Shown: positions 1 to 11,035, counted from the first letter of the stretch. The stretch is 64,000 bases of DNA from Apricaphanius iberus (GCA_028564705.1 JAPXFQ010001795.1:744001-808000), one strand, 5' to 3'. Notes: a model not told the origin generated them from the letters alone. Program-made: numbers and translations.

Positions 1-1373
1 CAGCTCTTTACCTCGATTGCATCTTCCTTTGAATTTTTTTTTGGCATTTTTTATAGTGTCATCAAAACCAAAACACATGTCATGCTTCTCTGATCCTAGA
101 AAATAGTGTTTCTCTCTTTTGCCAAATCATCTGCTGCCAGTTAGCTGCCTGAAGCAGATTTACTGCCAGATAACTCTCCTGCATGGCTGGATTGGTAAAT
201 ACACTGACCAGCCACAATGTCAAGGGGGTTGCTTACAATTTGGTTAGTGTTTATGAAGAAAATGTTCAGAATTATATTCCCTGTTCAATAATTTACAATA
301 CAATACTTGAAATATTACAAAAAGTCCCTATTCTTCTGCTTAAGATTTCTCCTACAATTTTTGTACTATGTTAACCATTCCACTATTAAAATATTCAGCT
401 CGTTCTGCTCATTGTGGCAATGTCTTTTTGTATCCATATGTTTTATACTTTTTTTAAAAGATATTCAGTATTGAAATACATGCAGAATTTCAAAAATCCT
501 ATGAAATTCAGCAAAAACTTGCCATTTGTCAGCTAACTACTTCAGCATACTTTCAGCTAGAATTGGCATTCAAACTTTAATTGGGTCATGAGCCTTTATG
601 CTACCTTTGAATGAATCAGCTTTTTGTTATCTGTTGTGTTTTTTCTAAAATCGCGATTTAAGTTTTATGCTAAATTTTTCAGGTTTTCAAATTGACAATG
701 TATTTCAATGGCCAGGTGCCAGTGTACACTCTAGTAACGGCTGCTTTTTGGATGTTTTTGATTTTTCACAAATTACTCCTATTCCTACAAATGTCATACT
801 ATCTACACATATTATATATAGCAAAACGCAGGAAATTATTCTGGAATTCAGGAAATGTTGCCACCATTAAGTTGTCATTTACAGATTTCCAGCAAATGGT
901 CCCAAAGTGATGAGAAGTAAACCCTTAGTGAAATCCGCTCAGATTTAAGAGTTGCACAAAATGTCAAATTGATGCTCCTTTTTACAAAATCACTGCACAG
1001 AGACAGATTAAGGTACACACATGAAGCCTCCTGATACTTGAAGTGAAAGACTGATTTCAATAGCCCTTGTATTTTCCGAGTTACAGGACGTACTTCAGGA
1101 CCAAGTAAAGACAAAACGCTACATGAATCACATTCATATGCCTTACGGTTCCGAAGTAATTAAGAGGAGTTCGGAAGCAAGATTTCCTTGTTAAAACGAC
1201 TGAGATATTAGGACACACAAGTGAGATGCTGGAGTCGGCTTGCAGATAGCTTGTTTCCCCCAGTGTCAGTCTGTCTCTGATTGGCTGGCAAAGGGAAGAC
1301 CTTTCTATTGCTAGAGATGGAGCCTGTCCTGTGGTAGAAAAGAGAATTACTATGCAATATGGACATTACATAG
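1..1373. other. AT-rich stretch, no gene recognised
   Basis: I see no coding region, RNA gene or mobile-element terminus that I can support. The short open frames here have no recognisable motifs or splice context. It is probably intergenic or intronic vertebrate DNA. Confidence 0.5.
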
Positions 1374-2430
1374 GGCAGCTGTGACTCAGATGGTAGGAAT
1401 TTGATCAGTAATCTGTGGGTTGCTGGTTCAAATCCCAACTTCTTCCATCTCGGTCTTTGTCCTTGGGCGGGCCACTTTACTCGCCTGCTTGCTGGTGGCC
1501 CAGTGTTGCCTTTGTCCTTCAGCCTCACTCCTGTCACAGTGACCTAGAGAAGCAGTATCTACAATTAAGTAGCTTGCTACTAGGGCTGAACGATTTTGGA
1601 AAATAATCGAATTGCGATTTTTTTTCTTTCATATTGCAATTGGGATTTAATTTGCAATTATTTTTATGGGGCTTTTCTCAAGCATTTTTTAATTAATGCA
1701 AGCAAAAATATTATGTATTATAAACAGATTTGTTTATACATAATTTATTCTATTCCATAGGCTAGACTTATTTTAAGACAAAGGCAAATGAAGCATGGCT
1801 GAATATAAACAACTTTATCTACTTAAATCATCACACTTAATGGTGATTACCGTCGTTATGCAATCAAGGTTTTCTTCCTATTGCTCCCAGCTGGTAAGCC
1901 CCTCTCAGGCCGGCTGCAATGTTTTACTCCGTGGGGTTATCTGGGAAGTAGAATGCTTGAAGCAACAAGCTCTGATTTTTAATTCTCCATCGGTCTAATG
2001 CATTTTCAGACTCTGGTATGACTCCGTAGTGCGGTCTGATCACAGGTGAGTTCTTACAAAATACTCCGCTGTTTTCGGTGTGGCTTTAACTTTCTGTCAG
2101 CATTTTTTATACAGCGCAGGTTAAATGTGGCTAAAATGTGTTCGTGAGATTAAATCCTAGCTTATTCATCATGCTTATCAAAGCATACCGTTAGCTATGA
2201 ACCACGTTATAACATAAATTATTTCGGTGTGCCGTTTTTTTATGTTCGTAAGGAGAGATTCTGTCAAACAGCTCTGTCAGCTTGTTTACGTCAAGTCAAA
2301 TCGCAGCCTTTACGATTAGAAAATCTCATTTTGTCACATTGCAATTTAATTGCAAATGCAATTAATCGTTCAGCCCTACTTGCTACCATCAATGAGCAAC
2401 GGTGATTACTTTTAATAGACAGTTATACAG
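1374..2430 (+). repeat. tRNA-derived SINE, split by a hAT MITE
   Basis: The head carries Pol III promoter-like boxes: an A-box-like TGACTCAGATGG near 1382-1393 and a B-box-like GGTTCAAATCCC near 1424-1435. The body runs to 1572 and resumes after the MITE at 2387 (CATCAATGAGCAACGG). The sequence around the junction resembles the 'gcagctgtggctacaattgtagcttgcca' region common in fish SINEs, given here only as a family resemblance. The 3' end is indistinct. The SINE was therefore present before the MITE inserted. Confidence 0.6.
1573..2386. mobile_element. hAT-type MITE with 8-bp target-site duplication
   Basis: The element proper is 1581-2378. It is flanked by perfect direct repeats CTTGCTAC at 1573-1580 and 2379-2386, the 8-bp length expected of hAT transposition. 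Its ends are inverted: TAGGGCTGAACGATT on the left and AATCGTTCAGCCCTA on the right. Subterminal DNA is rich in AATTGCAATT-like motifs. There is no transposase, so it is non-autonomous. The 67-residue open frame at 1795-1998 inside it has no motif and is not called. Confidence 0.9.
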
Positions 2431-2634
2431 ACTTTTATGTTTAGGCTATTACAGGCATTATCCATGGAGTAAGATATAGTTATTAGATATGGACATCCAT
2501 TACACTCAACCTAGCATTTAAGCTAACATGAGCATCCTCGCTAATTTGAGCAAAGATCGACTTTTTAGTAATTTTTATTATATGGAATGGATTGTATTAT
2601 ACTGAAGATGATGGATCATTATTACCCAACATAT
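2431..2634. other. short spacer, nothing recognised
   Basis: This AT-rich spacer lies between the SINE/hAT composite and the next nested MITE. No feature was seen. Confidence 0.5.
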
Positions 2635-2642
2635 GGGGAGCC

Positions 2643-3163
2643 TAAAGCTTGGTTTATGCTTGACGCATCCACGTGGTCCGCACGCCTCCACGCGGCCAAA
2701 TTACGTCATTTCAGGAACCACGCCTCTCCACGCGGCCACCGCAGAGACCCAAATTTCCGCACCGCGCACCTAGGAAATTTTGTAACAACGCAGAAAAACA
2801 TGCCGGAAGTCTGTAAATACAAACATCTTTATGATTCGGCCGATAGAGATCACTGTGATCAACTGTGTTTTAATGGACGACTGGACAGTCTCCTTTTTCG
2901 TCTTTTTTCCTAAGTAAACAGCATAAAAGTTCTGCTTTGTCTAAGCTTATGGATGTCGCCATGCTGTAAACAACAACTTCTACTATGGTGTAGTGTTGTA
3001 TGCATGCTGTAGAGCCCTAAGCCGCCCCCTACAGTCCTCAAGAATATTGGTTCTGAGCAGGGACAAGCCGCAAAAAGTATAAACGCTACTAGGCCTCTCG
3101 GCCGATTCCGCACGTCTCATTTCCGCTCGGAATGTACATGCGTCAAGCATAAACCAAGCTTAA
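2643..3163. mobile_element. PIF/Harbinger-like MITE inserted in the MITE
   Basis: The element is 2646-3160. Its termini are perfect inverted repeats: AGCTTGGTTTATGCTTGACG at the left and its complement, ending in CATAAACCAAGCT, at the right. The flanks are TAA at 2643-2645 and TAA at 3161-3163, a 3-bp duplication of the TWA type that PIF/Harbinger transposases make. Removing the insert restores the continuous host-MITE sequence GCCTAAGTC, as in the copy at 40735. No transposase is present; the 108-residue open frame at 2587-2913 crosses the boundary and is not a gene. Confidence 0.85.
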
Positions 3164-3589
3164 GTCAACTCCCCTTACGGTAGGCCCATGGGTCCCCAAA
3201 CCTAAAAAATAATGAATGGAAGTCAATGGAGCGATAAAAGTTATTTTCTGGTCCGCTTTGTCTTATGTCCTGAATCACACATATGTTGTACTTCGATCTA
3301 AATGATAACTACTGATGTACATTTCGACTGTGTTTGTCCAGTGATTTGGGATGTATTTGATTGTAAAAATTTGCATTTAAAATGCCTACAAATCAGAAGT
3401 CGCATATAAGACACCATTTGGCTAACGGGAGCTAGCACTAGCTATAGCATGTAAAAGACTCACCTAGAGCTTGTAGAGCTTCTCCTCCATGCTGGCTCTC
3501 ACTCCACCGACAGTTTTATCCCCGACATAGCTGCTACTTTCCACATGGTCAGGTTTATAGAGGTTTTCTCCATGTTTAATGCTCCTTTC

Positions 3590-3929
3590 TGTCAAGATTT
3601 GGCTCAAGGAGGACCCAGATGCGGAGCGGCGTTTGTGGCTCTTACGACCCATGTTTATTAATAGTTCAAAAAGGCCGACGAGAAGCACAGAGAACACAAG
3701 CACTAGGGGAGGTAACGACAACAACGACCCGACGAGGACAGACAGACACAGAGGGGTATATATACTGTGGGGAGGGTAATTAGGAAACGTGGAACACCTG
3801 GGAGCAGAGGCAGAAAACACAGGGAGGACTAATAAGACAACAGGTGAAACAAACTAGGACTAAGTAACTAAAACAGACTGGGAGGAAACAAGGAGGAATA
3901 AACAACACAGACAGGGACGGATCATGACA
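3590..3929 (-). repeat. 3' LTR of element 1
   Basis: 340 bp with TGTCA...TGACA ends. On the minus strand it contains a TATA-like GTATATATA (plus 3759-3770) and an AATAAA signal (plus 3655-3661), as LTR promoters and polyadenylation sites do. By eye it differs from the 6853-7192 copy at only two positions, which suggests a recent insertion or recent gene conversion. Confidence 0.88.
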
Positions 3930-4019
3930 ATACCCCCCCCTCAAGGTGCGCCACCTGGCGCACCAAGTAGGAAACTCAAGCCAGGGCGGGAGGAGGGGGT
4001 CCAGGACGGAGGGACGAGG

Positions 4020-4590
4020 AACCAGCAGGCCGGCGACGAGGAACCAGCAGACGAGGAGGCCGGCGACGAGGGACCGTCAGACGAGGAGGCCGGCGACGAG
4101 GGACCGTCAGACGAGGAGGCCGGCGGCGTGGAACCTTGAGCCTTGGGGGCCGGCGGCGTGGAACCTTGAGCCTTGGGGGCCGGCGGCGTGGAACCTTGAG
4201 CCTTGGGGGCCGGCGGCGTGGAACCTTGAGCCTTGGGGGCCGGCGGCGTGGAACCTTGAGCCTTGGGGGCCGGCGGCGTGGAACCTTGAGCCTTGGGGGC
4301 CGGCGGCGTGGAACCTTGAGCCTTGGAGGCCGGCGGCGTGGAACCTTGAGCCTTGGAGGCCGGCGGCGTGGAACCTTGAGCCTTGGAGGCCGGCGGCGTG
4401 GAACCTTGAGCCTTGGAGGCCGGCGGCGTGGAACCTTGAGCCTTGGAGGCCGGCGGCGTGGAACCTTGAGCCTTGGAGGCCGGCGGCGTGGAACCTTGAG
4501 CCTTGGAGGCCGGCGGCGTGGAACCTTGAGCCTTGGAGGCCGGCGGCGTGGAAACTTGAGCCTTGGAGGCCGGCGGCGTGGAACCTTGAG
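4020..4590. repeat. 30-bp minisatellite A, element 1
   Basis: About 19 tandem units of 30 bp. A few degenerate GACGAGGAG-type units (4020-4135) are followed by about 15 near-identical units containing GGCCGGCGGCGTGGAACCTT. Because 30 is a multiple of three and the unit lacks stops, every frame it spans stays open. Read on the minus strand, the unit gives decapeptides such as PRRRPPRLKV or SKAQGSTPPA. It belongs to the retrotransposon interior. Confidence 0.9.
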
Positions 4591-4599
4591 CTTAGGTGG

Positions 4600-6085
4600 A
4601 GGCGTGTTCGCCTGAACACCCTCGGCAGAGTCAGGAACCGGAGGCGTGTTCTCCTGAACACCCTCGGAAGAGGCAGGAACCGGAGGCGTGTTCTCCTGAA
4701 CACCCTCGGAAGAGTCAGGAACCGGAGGCGTGTTCTCCTGAACACCCTCGGAGGAGTCGGGAACCAGAGGCGTGTTCCCCTGAACACCCTCGGCGGAATC
4801 GGGAACCAGAGGCGTGTTCTCCTGAACACCCTCGGAGGAATCAGGAACCAGAGGCGTGTTCTCCAGAACACCCTCGGAGGAATCAGGAACCCGAGGCGTG
4901 CTCTCCAGAACACCCTCGGAGGAATCAGGAACCCGAGGCGTGCTCTCCAGAACACCCCCGGAGGAATCAGGAACCCGAGGCGTGTTCTCCAGAACACCCT
5001 CGGAGGAATCAGGAACCCGAGGCGTGTTCTCCAGAACACCCTCGGAGGAATCAGGAACCCGAGGCGTGTTCTCCAGAACACCCTCGGAGGAATCAGGAAC
5101 CCGAGGCGTGCTCCCCAAAACACCCTCGGAGGAATCAGGAACCAGAGGCGTGCTCTCCAGAACACCCTCGGAGGAATCAGGAACCCGAGGCGTGCTCTCC
5201 TGAACACCCTCGGAGGAATCAGGAACCCGAGGCGTGCTCTCCAGAACACCCTCGGAGGAATCAGGAACCCGAGGCGTGCTCTCCAGAACACCCTCGGAGG
5301 AATCAGGAACCCGAGGCGTGTTCTCCAGAACACCCTCGGAGGAATCAGGAACCCGAGGCGTGCTCTCCAGAACACCCTCGGAGGAATCAGGAACCCGAGG
5401 CGTGCTCTCCAGAACACCCTCGGAGGAATCAGGAACCCGAGGCGTGCTCTCCAGAACACCCTCGGAGGAATCAGGAACCCGAGGCGTGTTCTCCAGAACA
5501 CCCCCGGAGGAATCAGGAACCCGAGGCGTGTTCTCCAGAACACCCCCGGAGGAATCAGGAACCCGAGGCGTGTTCTCCAGGACACCCCCGGAGGAATCAG
5601 GAACCCGAGGCGTGCTCCTCCCAAACACCCTCGGAGGAATCAGGAACCCGAGGCGTGTTCTCCAGAACACCCTCGGAGGAATCAGGAACCCGAGGCGTGT
5701 TCTCCAGAACACCCTCGGAGGAATCAGGAACCCGAGGCGTGCTCCCCAGAACACCCTCGGAGGAATCAGGAACCCGAGGCGTGCTCCCCAGAACACCCTC
5801 GGAGGAATCAGGAACCCGAGGCGTGCTCTCCAGAACACCCTCGGAGGAATCAGGAACCCGAGGCGTGCTCTCCAGAACACCCTCGGAGGAATCAGGAACC
5901 CGAGGCGTGCTCCCAGAACACCCTCGGAGGAATCAGGAACCCGAGGCGTGTTCCCCAGAACACCCTCGGAGGAATCAGGAACCCGAGGCGTGCTCTCCTG
6001 AACACCCTCGGAGGAATCAGGAACCCGAGGCATGTTCTCCAGAACACCCTCGGAGGAATCTCGGAACCGAGGCGTGTTCTCCACA
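4600..6085. repeat. 42-bp minisatellite B, element 1
   Basis: About 35 tandem units of 42 bp with the core ACACCCTCGGAGGAATCAGG. Units near 4611-4850 are more divergent (CTCCTGAACACC, CGGCAGAGTC) than those between 4860 and 6050. On the minus strand in one frame the unit gives a 14-residue repeat, PRVPDSSEGVLENT. Open frames of 500-880 codons cross the array in several frames on both strands; they follow from the repeat and are not evidence for a protein. Confidence 0.9.
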
Positions 6086-6852
6086 GGGGACCTGGGCTCA
6101 ACATTCCCCACGGAACTCTTCCCTCCGTTCCATCGACCCTGGGTCAACTCGGCTCCACCCGAAGGAAACGCCGGCGCCTGGCTGTGCTGGAGAGGATGAG
6201 GAGGCAGACCCGAAACCGGCCGTGGGCGGCAGGAGGAAGCGGCGGTCGAATCACCGAAGCTGGAGGCAGCACCAAGCGGGACAGGAGGAGCCGAGGCGCT
6301 GCAACTCCGAGAAGGAAGCGAGAAACCTCCTGGAGCCTAAGGAGCAGCTCGGCGACGCCTCCCTCCTCGTCGCCGGGAAGCAGGAAGAGGGCCAGTCCCA
6401 GAGGGATCACAGATGGGTGGCAGATCGGCGGAAGGAGCCAGGGAGATCAACCGGTCAACCCAGGAGGCAGAAAGCCGCGGCGAGGGCGGCGCACCCCGGG
6501 CACCGCCGCAAAAGTCCAGCTCGTCGTCCAGGGAGTCGGAGAAGAACTCCGGGAAGCCGTCATCGTCCTCCTCTGAATCGTCATACATGGACGCAAGGAG
6601 GAACGACGGGGAAACATCAACTACGTTCCCAGGAGGACGCCCAGAAGCGCGGCGATGACTCGAGGCCCGAGGAGCGGAGAGGCCGCCCTCCTCACGACGG
6701 CGGGGCCCAACACCGGGCGGACAGCGAGCCAGCCGGAATCCGCAAAAGGGTGAGTCAGAATGGAGTCCTTGACTTACACTCAAATCTATAAGTTCTCTCC
6801 ATTCTTCCTCGGTGTGTTGGTACTCCGCTGGGTCCAGTTGGTCGGGTCGTAC
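6086..6852 (-). pseudogene. Short coding remnant next to the 5' LTR (gag-position, unknown function)
   Basis: Reading away from the 5' LTR on the minus strand, one frame stays open from the LTR edge to about 6337. It begins near a CTG codon where a start would be expected (residues LDPAEYQHTEEEWRELIDLS). It continues through a Cys/Arg/Pro-rich stretch to an acidic segment (YDDSEEDDDGFPEFF). Predicted fish proteins starting with this sort of 'DPAE..WRELIDLS' block are, to my knowledge, widespread and repeat-associated. I see no capsid, zinc-knuckle or protease motif. The replaced start codon and frame breaks towards the 42-bp array suggest it is not functional. Its place just inside the 5' LTR is where gag normally lies. 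Confidence 0.5.
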
Positions 6853-7192
6853 TGTCAAGATTTGGCTCAAGGAGGACCCAGATGCGGAGCGGCGTTTGTG
6901 GCTCTTACGACCCATGTTTATTAATAGTTCAAAAAGGCCGACGAGAAGCACAGAGAACACAAGCACTAGGGGAGGTAACGACAACAACGACCCGACGAGG
7001 ACAGACAGACACAGAAGGGTATATATACTGTGGGGAGGGTAATCAGGAAACGTGGAACACCTGGGAGCAGAGGCAGAAAACACAGGGAGGACTAATAAGA
7101 CAACAGGTGAAACAAACTAGGACTAAGTAACTAAAACAGACTGGGAGGAAACAAGGAGGAATAAACAACACAGACAGGGACGGATCATGACA
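6853..7192 (-). repeat. LTR shared by elements 1 and 2
   Basis: 340 bp, nearly identical to 3590-3929. It is the 5' LTR of the left element and, because a purine tract (7194-7204) and a second interior follow on its right, also the 3' LTR of a second unit. One LTR serving two interiors is the usual product of LTR-LTR recombination between copies. Confidence 0.85.
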
Positions 7193-7309
7193 ATACCCCC
7201 CCCTCAAGGTGCGCCACCTGGCGCACCAAGTAGGAAACTCAAGCCAGGGCGGGAGGAGGGGGTCCAGGACGGAGGGACAAAACCACAGTCCCCAGAAGAC
7301 CCATGACGT

Positions 7310-7920
7310 GGCGGCCGGCGGCGAGGGACCAACAGACGAGGAGGCCGGCGACGAGGAACCAACAGACGAGGAGGCCGGCGACGAGGAACCAACAGACGAG
7401 GAGGCCGGCGACGAGGAAACAGCAGACGAGGAGGCCGGCGACGAGGAACCAACAGACGAGGAGGCCGGCGGCGTGGAACCTTGAGCCTTGGAGGCCGGCG
7501 GCGTGGAACCTTGAGCCTTGGAGGCCGGCGGCGTGGAACCTTGAGCCTTGGAGGCCGGCGGCGTGAAACCTTGAGCCTTGGAGGCCGGCGGCGTGGAACC
7601 TTGAGCCTTGGAGGCCGGCGGCGTGGAACCTTGAGCCTTGGAGGCCGGCGGCGTGGAACCTTGAGCCTTGGAGGCCGGCGGCGTGGAACCTTGAGCCTTG
7701 GAGGCCGGCGGCGTGGAACCTTGAGCCTTGGAGGCCGGCGGCGTGGAACCTTGAGCCTTGGAGGCCGGCGGCGTGGAACCTTGAGCCTTGGAGGCCGGCG
7801 GCGTGGAACCTTGAGCCTTGGAGGCCGGCGACGTGGAAACCATGAGCCTTGACCGGCGGCGTGGAACCTTGAGCCTTGGAGGCCGGCGGCGTGGAACCTT
7901 GAGCCTTGGAGGCCGGCGGC
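7310..7920. repeat. 30-bp minisatellite A, element 2
   Basis: Same unit as in element 1. Degenerate units containing CAACAGACGAGGAGGCCGGC (7320-7470) precede about 13 uniform units (7470-7840). An irregular unit near 7845-7855 lacks part of the motif. Copy number differs from element 1, so the arrays have changed length independently. Confidence 0.88.
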
Positions 7921-7924
7921 AACC

Positions 7925-9325
7925 CAAGAGCGTGTTCGCCTGAACACCCTCGGCAGAGTCAGGAACCGGAGGCGTGTTCTCCTGAACACCCTCGGAAGAG
8001 TCAGGAACCGGAGGCGTGTTCTCCTGAACACCCTCGGAGGAGTCAGAAACCGGAGGCGTGTTCGCCTGAACACCCTCGGAAGAGTCAGGAACCGGAGGCG
8101 TGTTCGCCTGAACACCCTCGGAAGAGTCAGGAACCAGAGGCGTGTTCTCCTGAACACCCTCGGCAGAATCAGGAACCGGAGGCGTGTTCCCCTGAACACC
8201 CTCGGAAGAGTCAGGAACCAGAGGCGTGTTCTCCTGAACACCCTCGGCGGAATCAGGAACCAGAGGCGTGTTCTCCTGAACACCCTCGGCGGAATCAGGA
8301 ACCAGAGGCGTGCTCTCCAGAACACCCTCGGAGGAATCAGGAACCCGAGGCGTGTTCTCCAGGACACCCTCGGAGGAATCAGGAACCCGAGGCGTGCTCT
8401 CCAGAACACCCTCGGAGGAATCAGGAACCCGAGGCGTGTTCCCCAGAACACCCTCGGAGGAATCAGGAACCCGAGGCGTGCTCTCCAGAACACCCTCGGA
8501 GGAATCAGGAACCAGAGGCGTGCTCTCCAGAACACCCTCGGAGGAATCAGGAACCCGAGGCGTGCTCCCCTGAACACCCTCGGGAGAATCAGGAACCCGA
8601 GGCGTGTTCTCCAGAACACCCTCGGAAGAGTCAGGAACCAGAGGCGTACTCTCCAGAACACCCTCGGAGGAATCGGGAACCCGAGGCGTGCTCTCCTGAA
8701 CACCCTCGGAGGAATCAGGAACCCGAGGCGTGCTCCCCAGAACACCCTCGGAGGAATCAGGAACCCGAGGCGTGTTCTCCAGAACACCCTCGGAGGAATC
8801 AGGAACCCGAGGCGTGCTCTCCAGAACACCCTCGGAGGAATCAGGAACCCGAGGCGTGCTCCCCAGAACACCCCGGAGGAATCAGGAACCCGAGGCGTGC
8901 TCCCCAGAACACCCTCGGAGAATCAGGAACCCGAGGCGTGTTCGCCTGAACACCCTCGGTGGAATCAGGAACCGAGGCGTGTTCGCCTGAACACCCTCGG
9001 AGGAATCAGGAACCCGAGGCGTGCTCCCCAGAACACCCTCGGAGGAATCAGGAACCCGAGGCGTGCTCTCCAGAACACCCTCGGATGAATCAGGAACCCG
9101 AGGCGTGCTCTCCAGAACACCCTCGGAGGAATCAGGAACCCGAGGCGTGCTCCCCAGAACACCCTCGGAGGAATCAGGAACCCGAGGCGTGTTCCCCAGA
9201 ACACCCTCGGAGGAATCAGGAACCCGAGGCGTGCTCTCCTGAACACCCTCGGAGGAATCAGGAACCCGAGGCATGTTCTCCAGAACACCCTCGGAGGAAT
9301 CTCGGAACCGAGGCGTGTTCTCCAC
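7925..9325. repeat. 42-bp minisatellite B, element 2
   Basis: About 33 units of the same 42-bp motif. Divergent units (CGCCTGAACACC, CGGAAGAGTC) are at the left end and uniform ones on the right. A few units have small indels, such as CCCCGGAGG at 8870-8880 and CTCGGAGAATC at 8915-8925. These shift the reading frame, so the long frames break near here. Confidence 0.88.
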
Positions 9326-9559
9326 AGGGGACCTGGGCTCAACATTCCCCACGGAACTCTTCCCTCCGTTCCATCGACCCTGGGTCAACTCGGCTCCACC
9401 CGAAGGAAACGCCCTCCTCACGACGGCGGGGCTTGACACTTTCTCTGGTCGAAAACCTCTGTTTTCTCTTTATCAAAATTTGTTTTTAAAATTCACGGAC
9501 ATCATATGTTCGATCTGCGGCACATTTCAAACTGGATCAGAAAGTAACTTTTATAACAG

Positions 9560-10849
9560 TTTATTACAAATTCCTCAGCAGTGTTCTGCAAACAAATTCA
9601 TCTTACAGCATTCACACTACATGCAAATTTTTCTAGTTCCTTATTAAGTTTGATTTATGCACTGCTGATAATGTCACTATTTTCGAAACAACTTTAGGAG
9701 CTACATGGCTGCTTGTTTAAAACATTGTAATGGCAGCTTTTCTGTGGATTTGGCCTGTTTTGCGTCTACAGTTTTGTCATCTTGTCATTTTAATCCAGAC
9801 AGACTGCATAATGGAGATCAGCTCTCTGTGGGCGGCACGCCATCTGCTGCACAACTATTTCCTCTGTTGCATTTCTTTGACAGTAGAGTGGAATAGAGCT
9901 GATCAAATAACGAGCACTGAGGAATTGAAACATCTGAAGTGGCAAAATGTTTCGATGCCACTTTCACATGAAGAAACTTGTTAATGAAGGGCGTGTTCCC
10001 CATCTGTCGAACCAACTGTGCCACTGAAAATTGCCTTTTTGGTTTCCCCATTGATTTCCTACTGACAGATGAATGTATTGTCTTTTGAAACTAATTATTT
10101 CCTTATTATTTCCCTGCATCAGAAAATCTGAGAAAGTTTTCTTACACATTATGACATTATGCCATGCTTTTCATCTTCTTGATTCTGTGCTTTGCAGTCT
10201 GTCCCTCTAATACCCATTCATATCAAATCTAAATCAGTGATTCTTTAAGAAAGATTACACTTCTTGTTGACCTGCAGCAACAGTCAGTCATGTGTTAATT
10301 AACTCTGCTCCAGATTTTTGTTTAAGGCGTCATTATAAAACATGACAAACAAACCTGGCCTCTAATAAAGGTGACATTCTGATTAGTTTATGGCCTTTAT
10401 TTTAGAGAATTTGTTCATGTAATTTAGCTTAAGGAATGTAATTTAAAAGGTAGTTCAGTTCAGTTTTTCCAGATATTGTATCTCTTTAAAAAACAGAAAG
10501 CTAAATGGCATTGTTGAAAGTGCAGTGTAGAGTGTTATATTGAAGTGATCAAGCTTTCAAAACACAGGGTATATACAGCAGTCCTCAAGTTAAATTTACT
10601 ACTTTGTAATACCTTTTTTACTTACCTTCAGAATTTTTTTTAAACCATCACGACACTGAATTGCAAGTGTTAATCAACGACCTTACTATCGTTTACACAT
10701 ATTTTGACATATGTAACATTCAAAAAGAATAGATTTAGAGATTCATTGATGTTGACACATATTGAACATATTTGTTTCACTTAGTAAATAAAAATAAAAC
10801 TATTACTAGCATCTACTATGAACTGTTGCTGATTCAAAAACTGCCTTCC
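9560..10849. other. AT-rich stretch, no gene recognised
   Basis: No terminal repeats, transposase motifs or convincing exons were seen. The open frames at 9705-10150 overlap each other and lack family motifs. Confidence 0.45.
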
Positions 10850-11035
10850 ATTACATGAACTGGTGAACTATTGTTTGCACGACCAAAGTATCTGGATTGG
10901 ACACGGTCATCCTCCAAATATCGAACATGGATGTCGAGCTGTTTTTTCTTTGATGCCTGATTGAGGCTGTCAAACTTCAACACCAAGGGCATTAACAGCT
11001 TGTTGATGGCATCAACAAGCTGTTTTATAAATACA
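10850..11035 (-). pseudogene. Possible hAT-type transposase relic
   Basis: Translated on the minus strand, one frame gives LLMPLVLKFDSLNQASKKKQ followed by LDIHVRYLEDDRVQSRYFG. The pattern 'short basic run, D-hydrophobic-V-R-Y/F, acidic, Q/T-R-Y/F-x-G' resembles the segment before the catalytic core in hAT/DUF4371-type transposases. The fragment is under 60 residues and has no start, no catalytic residues and no visible inverted repeats. The call rests on pattern resemblance only. Confidence 0.3.

Larger units (their letters stand above)
3590..7192 (-). mobile_element. Non-autonomous LTR retrotransposon, element 1 (LTR-interior-LTR)
   Basis: Two 340-bp direct repeats (3590-3929 and 6853-7192) flank an interior that carries minisatellites and a short acidic coding remnant. 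Read on the minus strand, the LTR starts TGTCATGATCC and ends TCTTGACA. The purine run GAGGGGGGGG lies just before the 3' LTR (plus strand 3931-3942), as expected of a polypurine tract. No gag, protease, reverse transcriptase or integrase is visible, so mobilisation must have used enzymes supplied in trans. The interior reads, in minus-strand order: coding remnant (6852-6086), 42-bp array, 30-bp array, purine tract. Confidence 0.85.
7193..9430 (-). mobile_element. LTR element 2, interior only, 5' LTR missing
   Basis: It repeats the interior of element 1 in the same order: purine tract, degenerate GACGAGGAG units, 30-bp array, 42-bp array, and the region homologous to 6086-6170. At about 9413 the sequence jumps to the part equivalent to 6686-6706 (CCCTCCTCACGACGGCGGGG), an internal deletion of roughly 0.5 kb. 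It then stops at about 9430 and MITE sequence resumes. The second 5' LTR is absent. Confidence 0.8.
2635..9558. mobile_element. inverted-repeat MITE copy 1, broken up by two later insertions
   Basis: The left terminus GGGGAGCCTAA (2635-2645) continues at 3161 into a body that matches, base for base over long stretches, the uninterrupted copy at 40735-41389. Shared landmarks are 'aataatgaatggaagtcaat', 'attttctggtccgc' and 'gctagcactagctatagca'. The body runs to 3589. It is then interrupted by the LTR element and resumes at about 9430-9558 with 'gtttttaaaattca' and 'ggatcagaaa'. About 50-60 bp present in the other copy are lost at the junction. The right inverted repeat is not recognisable. 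No coding capacity. Confidence 0.75.

Noticed and set aside
3946..6791. Open frames of 876, 731 and 723 codons as protein-coding genes
   Set aside because: They are produced by stop-free 30- and 42-bp tandem repeats, overlap on both strands and in several frames, and lie inside an LTR element interior.
9423..9436. CTTGACA at the right edge of the LTR element as a remnant of its LTR end
   Set aside because: On the plus strand the LTR edge should read TGTCAAG; the orientation is wrong and the match is too short.
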